NCBI GenBank assembly: GCA_025933895.1
Contig: JAICZB010000158.1
Location: forward strand, 1 to 6,191
Source of the DNA: Thermoleophilia bacterium
Lineage (GTDB): Bacteria; Actinomycetota; Thermoleophilia; Gaiellales; Gaiellaceae
Length of the DNA stretch: 6,191 bases
Reading direction: 5' to 3'
Below the pieces are notes generated by a model. It was given only the letters and a program-made list of their open reading frames with translations, ran no database searches and was not told where the DNA came from. Shown here in pieces: positions 1 through 5,825 of this stretch. The first letter of the stretch is position 1. Every line of letters starts with the position of its first letter. The translations under genes were made by a program, and so were the position numbers.

Positions 1-42
1 CGGCGGCTTGAATCCAGGGCGTGAACTGCCGATGAGGGCGGT

Positions 43-2001
43 GTGGGCTCCCCGCCGACTCGTCGCGGCGTCGTCGAGGCGACGCCCAGCTTTGCGGCCA
101 CGCTGCTCTCGGAGCGGCCAGCGTCGGGCGGCCGCGTCCTCTGGCTGAGGCTGCTGCCGGCCGGCATCTCGGTCGTCGTGGCCAGCAGCGTGCTCTCGTG
201 GCTGGGCGAGCGCAGCGATCTGTACGGCACGTTCGATCTCGGCGTCTTCACGGCGCTGATGGCGGCGGCGCTCGTGGTGCTCGTCTGGCAGGCGACACAG
301 CTGCTCGACCGTGCCGAGGCCGGCCGGCGAGCGGTCGAGGCTCACTACCAGCAGCTGGTCGAGCAACTCCCTCTCGTGATCTACGTCGACGAGGCGAGTG
401 ACAACGCCGCCAACATCTACACGAGTCCGCAGGTGGAGCCGCTGCTCGGGTACACGGTCGAGGAGTGGATCTCGGACCCGGATCTCTTCGTCAAGGTGCT
501 GCACCCGGACGACCGCGAGCGAGTGCTCGACGAGGTGGCCCGGACGAACGCATCCGGCGAGCGGTTCGTCTACGAGTACCGCGTGTTCGCCAAGGACGGC
601 CGCGTCGTCTGGATCCGGGACGAGTCGACGATGTACGCCGTAGAGGGGCAGCCTGTGCACACGCAGGGCTACATGCTCGACATCACGCGGCGCCGTCAGG
701 CGGAAGAGGAGTTGCGTGTGCTGGCGTGGAGCGACTCGCTCACGTCGCTTCCCAACCGGGCGCTGCTAGTCGAGCGTTTGCGCGAAGGAGAGTCCGGCTC
801 CCCGCGGTCGCTGCTCTTTCTCGACCTCGACGACTTCAAGACGATCAACGACAGCCTCGGCCATCCGACCGGCGACGGCGTGCTGGTGGAGCTTGCGGCA
901 CGGATCGGTGGCGTCATCCGCGAGGGAGACGTCGTCGCGCGCATCGGGGGCGACGAGTTCGCGGTGCTCGCCGAGATGGCCGACCCCGTCCTGCTCGAGG
1001 CGCTCGCGGAGCGGCTCCTCGCTGCGGTCGGAGAGCCGTTCGTCCTCGGCGGGCGCGAGCTGCGGCTGAGCGCGAGCATCGGGATCGCTTCGGGCAGAGG
1101 CGCGGAGGAGCTGCTGCGGAATGCCGACCTCGCGATGTACGAGGCGAAGCGCCTCGGTGGGGAGGGCTTCGCGTTCTTCGCCCCCGTGATGCATGCGGCG
1201 GCCGAGCGGCGGCTCGCGCTGTTCGCGGAGCTCGGCCGGCGCGATCTGCAGGACGAGCTCGTCCTCCACTACCAGCCCACGTTCGACCTCGTGAGCGGCG
1301 AGGTCGAGGGAGTCGAGGCGCTCCTGCGGTGGCAGCACCCTCAGCACGGTTTGCTCGCGCCGGGCGCCTTCGTGCCCGCGGCGGAGGAGAGCGGCGCGAT
1401 CGTCGGCATCGGCGGCTGGGTCCTCCGGGAGGCTTGCCGCGAGGCGGCCGGCTGGGGCGAGCTCTGCGGCAGTCCTCCGGTCGTGGCCGTGAACGTGTCG
1501 GCGCGGCAGCTGCACGAGGAGGGATTCCTCGGCGATGTCTCCGGCTCCCTTGCCGCCGCCGGCCTGCCCGCATCGGCGCTGCGGCTGGAGCTGACGGAGA
1601 GCGTCCTCCTCGAGGCGACTGCGACGACGCGCAAGAACCTGGCTTCCGTGACGGAGCTGGGAGTCGCGCTGGCGATCGACGACTTCGGCGCCGATCATTC
1701 CTGGATCGGGATGCTGAAGGAGCTGGCCCCCGACGTGCTCAAGATCGACAGGTCGTTCGTAGCCGAAGCGGGTGACCGCCAGCAAGCGCTGCTGCGCGGG
1801 ATACTCGCCTTCGCGCGGGAGCTCGGGCTGAAGGTTCTCGCGGAGGGCATCGAGGCCGAGGAGCAGCTCGTGGCCGTGCGGCGCCTGCGCTGCGACGCCG
1901 GCCAGGGCTTTCACCTGGCGCGGCCGATGCCGGCCGACCAGCTGCGGTCGCTCCTCCGCCGCGAGCATCGGCTGCCCGCCGTCTCGCTTCGTCTTGTCTG
2001 A
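43..2001 (+). CDS. Membrane-anchored PAS-GGDEF-EAL cyclic-di-GMP synthase/phosphodiesterase
   Basis: This 652-residue protein should make and/or degrade the second messenger c-di-GMP at the inner face of the membrane. Two hydrophobic segments (about residues 35-54 and 66-84) are followed by a short helical linker, a PAS_3-like sensor domain (about 100-220), a GGDEF domain (about 228-382) and an EAL domain (about 395-640). The GGDEF part keeps DSLTSLPNR (231-239), the DLDDFK metal/nucleotide segment (261-266) and GGDEF (302-306). RxxD (R293, D296), five residues before GGDEF, fits the inhibitory I-site. The EAL part keeps EALLRW (425-430), N484, E516, D546-D547, K567, E601 and QGF (621-623). 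Both activities therefore look possible, and the net direction cannot be told from sequence. Loop 6 is odd: DDFG is followed by ADHSW instead of the usual TGYSS. The frame opens after a TGA at 22-24. GTG at 43 is the first start in it, with GAGGG at 34-38 as a plausible ribosome binding site. The N-terminus is the least certain part. Confidence 0.93.
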   Translation: MGSPPTRRGVVEATPSFAATLLSERPASGGRVLWLRLLPAGISVVVASSVLSWLGERSDLYGTFDLGVFTALMAAALVVLVWQATQLLDRAEAGRRAVEAHYQQLVEQLPLVIYVDEASDNAANIYTSPQVEPLLGYTVEEWISDPDLFVKVLHPDDRERVLDEVARTNASGERFVYEYRVFAKDGRVVWIRDESTMYAVEGQPVHTQGYMLDITRRRQAEEELRVLAWSDSLTSLPNRALLVERLREGESGSPRSLLFLDLDDFKTINDSLGHPTGDGVLVELAARIGGVIREGDVVARIGGDEFAVLAEMADPVLLEALAERLLAAVGEPFVLGGRELRLSASIGIASGRGAEELLRNADLAMYEAKRLGGEGFAFFAPVMHAAAERRLALFAELGRRDLQDELVLHYQPTFDLVSGEVEGVEALLRWQHPQHGLLAPGAFVPAAEESGAIVGIGGWVLREACREAAGWGELCGSPPVVAVNVSARQLHEEGFLGDVSGSLAAAGLPASALRLELTESVLLEATATTRKNLASVTELGVALAIDDFGADHSWIGMLKELAPDVLKIDRSFVAEAGDRQQALLRGILAFARELGLKVLAEGIEAEEQLVAVRRLRCDAGQGFHLARPMPADQLRSLLRREHRLPAVSLRLV

Positions 2002-2028
2002 CATGCCAGTACCCTGGGTGCGGTCGCA

Positions 2029-2823
2029 GTGATGGTGTGCGCCAAGCCTACGGTGGTCGGAATCGGCGTCGGGATCGCCGCCGGCACCGCTGCAGTCGTC
2101 CTCCTGGTCGGCTGTGGCGCGGGTCACCACTCGACCACGACGGCGCCCTTCCGTCCGCCTCGCTACCTGTTCGACGGCGAGTTCAACGAGCGGGCAGGCT
2201 CGAAGCCGAGCCCGGCCGTGTGGCACGCGAAGGCGTATCGGGCACCGAGCGGCACGGTCTGGAGCGGCTGGAAGAGCATCTCGGAGGACGGCAAGGGTCA
2301 CCTCGTCATCACCGCCACGAAAGTCGGCGGCGTCTGGTACTCCGGCTTCCTGAGCGGCAGGCGCTCCTACCGGGGGCCGCACCGGATCGAGGTCAGGGCG
2401 AAGGTCGCCGCGGGCGACGGCGTCTGGAATGCGCCCGTCTGGGAATGGGACTACCCGCACGGGGTCGAGGGCCTCGAGAACGACGTGGTGGAGCAACTCG
2501 GCCGGCATCCGCAGGCCTACCTCACCACGCTGCATGCAAGTGCTCGGGTCGAGCGAGGCTTCGCCAACGCGACGCGGCGCACGCTCTCGAGCGGCTTCCA
2601 CACCTACGCGGCGGCGGTTCGGCCCAACCGCGTCGACTACTACCTCGACGGGAAGCTGGTGCGCAGCATCCGGCCCCGTAGCCTCGGCGGCCGCTGGGGC
2701 TTCGTGAGGACCCGGATGGTCGCCAACATCAGCCTCAACATGGGCGGCCTGGGAGGCACGCCGACCGTCAGAGGTCCGATCTCGCTACTGGTCGACTGGA
2801 TCCGGGTGACACCGCTCAGATAG
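2029..2823 (+). CDS. GH16-family (laminarinase/beta-glucanase-like) lipoprotein
   Basis: The product is a probable secreted, lipid-anchored glycoside hydrolase with a concanavalin A-like fold. Residues 1-28 form a lipoprotein signal with hydrophobic core (about 9-27) and lipobox LVGC, giving C29 as the lipidated cysteine. The rest reads as one GH16 domain: FDGEFN (48-53), YSGFLSG (104-110), a HRIEVRAKV strand (118-126), GVWNAPVWEW (131-140) and the active-site strand ENDVVE (150-155). That strand fits the GH16 ExDxxE pattern, with E150 as nucleophile, D152 as helper and E155 as acid/base. FHTYAAAVRPNRVDYYLDGK (190-209) and the terminal LVDWIRV (254-260) are also family-typical. The fold is complete and no extra carbohydrate-binding module is present. 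GH16 enzymes act on beta-1,3/1,4-glucans, agars, carrageenans and xyloglucans; the substrate here is not evident. The gene starts 27 bases after the c-di-GMP gene, so co-transcription is likely. GTG 2029 and ATG 2032 are adjacent possible starts, neither with a strong ribosome binding site. Numbering is from GTG. Confidence 0.85.
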   Translation: MMVCAKPTVVGIGVGIAAGTAAVVLLVGCGAGHHSTTTAPFRPPRYLFDGEFNERAGSKPSPAVWHAKAYRAPSGTVWSGWKSISEDGKGHLVITATKVGGVWYSGFLSGRRSYRGPHRIEVRAKVAAGDGVWNAPVWEWDYPHGVEGLENDVVEQLGRHPQAYLTTLHASARVERGFANATRRTLSSGFHTYAAAVRPNRVDYYLDGKLVRSIRPRSLGGRWGFVRTRMVANISLNMGGLGGTPTVRGPISLLVDWIRVTPLR

Positions 2824-2828
2824 CCGCT

Positions 2829-2844
2829 CCTCGCTCGACCGAGG
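2829..2844 (+). other. Small hairpin just after the GH16 gene
   Basis: CCTCG (2829-2833) and CGAGG (2840-2844) are perfect inverted repeats around a six-base loop, starting six bases past the GH16 stop codon. There is no T-run, so it is not a classical intrinsic terminator. It could be a weak terminator, an RNA-stabilising stem, or chance in GC-rich DNA. I see nothing else clear in the remaining gap up to 2919. Confidence 0.2.
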
Positions 2845-2919
2845 CACTACGGACGGCCGACGCGGTCTGGACGTAGAGGCGGCGCGTGCCGTCCCGCCGT
2901 CGCCGAGACTGAGTCGACG

Positions 2920-3111
2920 ATGGGCGAGATAGAAGGACAGCTTCGTGAGCACGATCGCGTCGTCTCCTGTGTCGAGTGCGGCTGCCGGAGCGCCGCGGGC
3001 TGGGTCGGATGGCGCGCGTACCGGGTCGACGACCCGGAGCTCGACGAGCTCCCGGCGCTCGGGTTCTATTGCTCCGAGTGTGCCGAGGCCGAGTTCAGGC
3101 CGAACGGATAG
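2920..3111 (+). CDS. Small CxxC/CxxC zinc-ribbon-like protein, function unknown
   Basis: This 63-residue, acidic, soluble protein has two cysteine pairs: CVEC at 17-20 (plus C22) and CSEC at 51-54. Between them is a GWVGWRAYRVDD segment (28-38), and the protein ends soon after the second pair. Two CxxC knuckles about 30 residues apart are the usual layout of a small zinc ribbon, so metal binding is likely. No catalytic or DNA-binding function can be assigned. From memory, very short proteins with a C-x-E-C-G, G-W-R-A-Y and Y-C-x-x-C-A pattern are common in high-GC actinobacteria; that is family knowledge and was not searched. ATG at 2920 is the only sensible start in this frame. The sequence before it (GAGACTGAG) is a weak ribosome binding site. 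A GTG at 2945, with AGAAGG before it, lies in another frame whose product is low-complexity and unlike a protein. The gene follows GH16 by 96 bases and may have its own promoter. Confidence 0.7.
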   Translation: MGEIEGQLREHDRVVSCVECGCRSAAGWVGWRAYRVDDPELDELPALGFYCSECAEAEFRPNG

Positions 3112-3124
3112 CGCGCGGGGCGCG
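3112..3124. terminator. Candidate GC hairpin between convergent genes
   Basis: CGCGC (3112-3116), a GGG loop and GCGCG (3120-3124) form a perfect 5-bp stem that nearly fills the 18-base gap between two convergent stop codons. No T-run follows on either strand. It may act as a weak bidirectional terminator, but in DNA this GC-rich such a stem could arise by chance. Confidence 0.25.
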
Positions 3125-3129
3125 GCCTC

Positions 3130-4179
3130 CTAGACGACTGCCGCCGCTTCGGCGAAGTGGCAGGCGACGGGATGGGCCTGGCCGCGATCGACGAGTGCGG
3201 GCTCTTCCTCGGCGCAGATCTGCTGCGCCTTCCAGCAGCGTGTCCGGAAGCGGCAGCCGGAGGGAGGATCCACGGGGTTCGGGACGTCGCCCTCGAGCAC
3301 GATCCGCTTCCGTTCCCGTTCCCGTCTGGGATCGGGAAGAGGCGCGGCCGAGAGCAGTGCCTGCGTGTACGGATGCGACGGCGTGTCGTATACCTGGGCG
3401 CGCGTGCCGATCTCGACGATCTTGCCGAGGTACATCACGGCCACGCGGTCGGAGATGTGGCGGATCACCGACAGGTCGTGCGCGATGAAGAGAAAGGAGA
3501 GCTTGAGATCGTGCTGCAGGCTCTCGAGCAGGTTCACGACGCCGGCCTGGATGGAGACGTCGAGCGCCGAGACCGGCTCGTCGAGCACGAGCATCTTGGG
3601 CGACAGCGCCAGGGCGCGGGCGATCCCGACACGCTGGCGCTGTCCCCCCGACAGCTCGTGCGGGTAACGGTTCGAGTGGCCTCTGCTCAGGCCGACCTGG
3701 CGGAAGAGCTCCGCGACGCGGTGCGGCCCGCTCCGCCGGTCCCAGCGCTGGTGGATTCTCAGCGGCTCGGCGACGATCTCTCCCACCGGCATGCGCGGGT
3801 CGAGCGACGCGTACGGATCCTGGAAGACCACCTGCAGCTCCCGGCGCAGCCGCCTCAGAGACGCGCCGCGCTGGGTCGTCAGCTCCTCGCCCTCGAAGCG
3901 GACGGAGCCGGCGGTCGCCGGGACGAGCTGGAGAATCGTGCGCCCGAGCGTCGTCTTGCCGCAGCCGGACTCTCCGACGATGCCGAGCGTCTCGCCGGCC
4001 TCGAGCTTGAAGGAGACGCCGCAGACCGCATACACCTCACCCGTCTTGTGGCGCAGGAGCTTCCCGCTCTGGACCGGGTAGTGCTTGACGAGCTTCTCGA
4101 CCTCGAGCAGGACCTCGCCGTCGCGGGCAGGCTCGAGCGGCGGCCGCTCTTTCGAGGGGGCTTCGAGCGTGCCGGACAT
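3130..4179 (-). CDS. dppF: Peptide ABC importer ATP-binding protein, DppF/OppF type
   Basis: This complete 349-residue ATPase would energise uptake of di- or oligopeptides by pairing with a DppD-type partner under the membrane permeases. All nucleotide-binding motifs are present: Walker A GESGCGKT (69-76), Q-loop Q120, signature LSGGQ (176-180), Walker B ending in D200-E201, D-loop SALD (204-207) and switch histidine H234. The C-terminal oligopeptide-transporter extension contains PSHPYTQALL (267-276) and four cysteines, C309, C315, C322 and C340. Members of this family have been reported to bind an iron-sulfur cluster through such cysteines, so cluster binding here is an inference. A run rich in R/E/K (285-292) links the two parts and reflects a short repeat of the CGTTCC type at about 3305-3322. 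ATG at 4179 overlaps the DppD stop by one base (TGATG), suggesting coupled translation. Dpp, Opp, nickel and glutathione subfamilies cannot be told apart from this ATPase alone, so the symbol is by type only. Confidence 0.9.
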   Translation of the reverse strand: MSGTLEAPSKERPPLEPARDGEVLLEVEKLVKHYPVQSGKLLRHKTGEVYAVCGVSFKLEAGETLGIVGESGCGKTTLGRTILQLVPATAGSVRFEGEELTTQRGASLRRLRRELQVVFQDPYASLDPRMPVGEIVAEPLRIHQRWDRRSGPHRVAELFRQVGLSRGHSNRYPHELSGGQRQRVGIARALALSPKMLVLDEPVSALDVSIQAGVVNLLESLQHDLKLSFLFIAHDLSVIRHISDRVAVMYLGKIVEIGTRAQVYDTPSHPYTQALLSAAPLPDPRRERERKRIVLEGDVPNPVDPPSGCRFRTRCWKAQQICAEEEPALVDRGQAHPVACHFAEAAAVV

Positions 4180-5217
4180 CAGCCGGAGAGCACCTCCGTG
4201 TCGGCCGCGATCGGGGCGAAGATCTCCTCTCCGCCCTTCTCCTCGAGCTCCTCGGCGAAGTGGCACGCGGTCAGGTGGCCCTCGCCGAACTTGCGCAGCT
4301 CGGGCTCTTCCTCCCGGCACTTGGCGCGCGCCAGCGGGCAGCGCGGCGTGAACGGGCAGCCGGGCGGCAGGTCGATCACCTGCGGCGGCGACCCGGGGAT
4401 CGGCCGCAGCGGCTCGCGTGCGTCGGTGTCGAGTCGCGGCAGGGAGGCGAGCAACCCGACGGTGTACGGCATGCGCGGCCGGTAGAAGATCTCGTCCGTC
4501 GGCGCCGACTCGACCGGCTTGCCCGCGTACATGACGATGATCTCGTCGGCGATCCCGGCCATCGCGGCGAGGTCGTGGGTGATGAAGATCACGGCCGCGT
4601 TCGTCTCCTCTTGCGCCGTCTTCAGTGGCTTCGAGCACCTGCGCCTGCACGGTCACGTCGAGAGCCGTGGTCGGCTCGTCGGCGATGATCACGTCCGGGT
4701 CGTTCGCCATCGCGGTCGCGATCACGACGCGCTGCTGCATCCCGCCCGAGAACTCGTGCGGATAGCTCTCCGCACGCTCGGCGGCGCGCGGGATCCCGAC
4801 GAGGTCGAGCAGCTCGATCGCCCGCGCCCAGGCCTTTCGCTTCGGCACGTCCTGGTGCATCTCGATGGCCTCCGCCACCTGCCACCCGACTGTGTAGACC
4901 GGGTTCAGCGAGGTCATCGGATCCTGGAAGATCACCGAGATTCGCCGGCCGCGGATGTCCTCGAGCGCACGCTCCGAAAGGCCGAGGAGCTCGCGGCCGC
5001 GGAAGCGGACGGAGCCGGCGACGCGCGCCGAGCGAGGCAGGAGCCCCATGATCGCGAGGCTCGTGACCGACTTCCCCGATCCCGACTCGCCGGCGATACC
5101 GAGCACGCGGCCCGGCTCGATGGAGAAGCTGACGCCCCGCACCGCCTGGACGAGCCCCTCGTCGGTCGGGAACGCGACGGTGAGGTCGTCGACCTCGAGC
5201 AGCGGCTCGCCGGCCAT
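4179..5217 (-). pseudogene. dppD: Peptide ABC importer ATP-binding protein, DppD/OppD type, frameshifted
   Basis: This gene encodes the partner ATPase of the peptide importer but has one extra base. From ATG 5217 (overlapping the permease stop as TGATG), codons 1-197 give Walker A GESGSGKS (43-50), Q-loop Q98, signature FSGGM (156-160), Walker B D180-E181 and D-loop TALD (184-187), ending at QVLEA. The coding strand then reads GAAGCCACTGAAGACG. Removing the A at 4626 restores LKTAQEETNAAV and then IFITHDL with switch histidine H214. The restored protein is 345 residues and ends at the TGA at 4181-4179. Its tail has four cysteines (C287, C293, C300, C318) with the same spacing as in the neighbouring DppF. 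Read literally, the frame stays open through about 149 meaningless residues and enters DppF in frame, giving a 695-residue product without a DppD H-loop. I see no slippery heptamer that would suggest programmed frameshifting. A sequencing error or a true inactivating mutation are both possible. Confidence 0.88.
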
Positions 5218-5600
5218 CAGGCCCGCACCCGCGTCTGCCTCGGGTCGAGCGCGTCGCGGAGGCCGTCGCCGACGAAGTTGACGGCGAGGATGATCAGCAC
5301 GAGCACGCCCGACGGGAACGCGAACAGCCACCACTCGGTCGTTGCGGCTCCCTGGCCCTGGTTGATCAGCGAGCCGAGCGACACCTCCGGCGGCTGGATG
5401 CCCAGGCCGAGGAACGAGAGCGCCGACTCGATCAGGATGGCGTTGGCGACCGTCAGCGTCGCGTTGACGACGATCGGCCCCATCGCGTTCGGGATCATGT
5501 GCCGGAAGATGACCCGGCGGTCCCGCGCGCCGATCGCGCGCGCCGCGACCACGTAGTCGTGCTCCCGCAGCGACAGGAAGGTGCCGCGGACCAGGCGAGA
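5217..5600 (-). pseudogene. dppC: C-terminal fragment of DppC-type peptide ABC permease
   Basis: The last 127 residues of a BPD_transp_1 permease are readable from codon TCT at 5600 to the TGA at 5219-5217. They begin SRLVRGTFLSLREHDY and continue through the EAA coupling loop (AARAIGARDRRVIFRHMIPN, about 5546-5487), which docks on the ATPases. After that come hydrophobic segments, the GLGIQPPEVSLGSLI signature typical of DppC, a last membrane helix (FPSGVLVLIILAVNFVGDGL) and the closing LDPRQTRV. Full-length DppC is usually near 300 residues, so roughly the first 170-200, with several membrane helices, are missing. In this frame the sequence before TCT stops resembling permease and meets a TAG at 5612-5610. 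The first in-frame start is GTG 5552, inside the coupling loop, so no functional permease can be made. The stop overlaps the DppD start as TGATG. The missing half was probably lost by deletion or misassembly (see the neighbouring start fragment). Confidence 0.85.
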
Positions 5601-5667
5601 CGGCGCCGGCTACAGCGAGCGCGGCAACCGTCCGGACGCTTCGTCTGTCGGAACTGGCCGAACGCAT
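5601..5667 (-). pseudogene. Orphan start of a signal-peptide protein, possibly the peptide-binding protein
   Basis: ATG 5667 sits behind an excellent ribosome binding site and opens a frame of about 22-24 residues that looks like an export signal. It has an arginine-rich head (RSASSDRRSVR) followed by the hydrophobic core TVAALAVAGAV. After that the frame turns into an out-of-frame reading of the DppC permease. In Dpp/Opp operons the first gene commonly encodes a lipoprotein-type substrate-binding protein whose signal looks like this, so the likely identity is a severed DppA/OppA start; this is inference. No lipobox cysteine is reached before the break. The break falls near 5600/5601. The alternative, a real short leader peptide, is less likely because the frame does not close there. 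Confidence 0.5.
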
Positions 5668-5672
5668 AGCTG

Positions 5673-5680
5673 CCTCCTTC
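5673..5680 (-). promoter_or_regulatory. Strong Shine-Dalgarno site for ATG 5667
   Basis: The minus strand reads GAAGGAGG, then CAGCT, then ATG. This is a near-perfect anti-16S match five bases from the start codon and the strongest ribosome binding site in the window. It argues that ATG 5667 is a genuine gene start, even though the gene behind it is broken. Confidence 0.75.
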
Positions 5681-5825
5681 GTGCTGTCACGGGCGCTGAT
5701 GCACGGCGTCCGCCGCCGCGGAGAAGCGCACGTTTCTTTCCTGGTGCAGGGCTTTCCCAGGGAATGCGGATCTATGCGCGCTCAAGCAGGTGTTTACGAG
5801 TTCCAAATGAGGCGGTTCGCCGTGC
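5681..5825. other. Intergenic region upstream of the importer operon, with inverted repeats
   Basis: This gap follows the GGT stop and precedes the importer's ribosome binding site. Its part from about 5730 to 5810 is visibly richer in A/T than the surrounding genes, as expected for a promoter or operator region firing on the minus strand. Three inverted repeats are visible: TTTCCTGG (5737-5744) with CCAGGGAA (5757-5764), which pair over 8 bp with one G-U; CGGCG/CGCCG (5704-5715) with a two-base centre; and GGCG/CGCC (5811-5821), close behind the GGT stop. I could not find a convincing -35/-10 pair, so no promoter is placed. Confidence 0.35.

Noticed and set aside
1..42. Possible gene end or promoter at the left edge
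   Set aside because: Too short to judge. Only a TGA at 22-24 closing the frame and a GAGGG before the GTG start can be seen.
766..2601. Long minus-strand open frame opposite the c-di-GMP and GH16 genes
   Set aside because: Its translation is arginine/alanine/proline-rich with no recognisable domain. The + strand frames carry complete motif sets, so this is a GC-driven shadow.
3305..3322. Short CGTTCC-type repeat
   Set aside because: Only two to three copies, coding for a charged linker (RERER) in DppF. No sign of a functional repeat array.
3157..4485. Long plus-strand open frame opposite dppF and dppD
   Set aside because: It mirrors the two ATPases, lacks domains, and has low-complexity charged composition.
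4610..4640. Programmed ribosomal frameshift in dppD
   Set aside because: No slippery heptamer, internal Shine-Dalgarno signal or obvious downstream stem is visible at the shift, and this family is not known for it.
3130..5217. A natural fused DppD-DppF ATPase like the glutathione importer GsiA
   Set aside because: The fusion frame passes through about 149 residues without ATPase features, while the other frame encodes a normal DppD C-terminus and a TGATG start for dppF. A frameshift explains it better.
4519..5556. Long plus-strand open frame opposite dppD and dppC
   Set aside because: It is antisense to clear ATPase and permease motifs and has no family features of its own.
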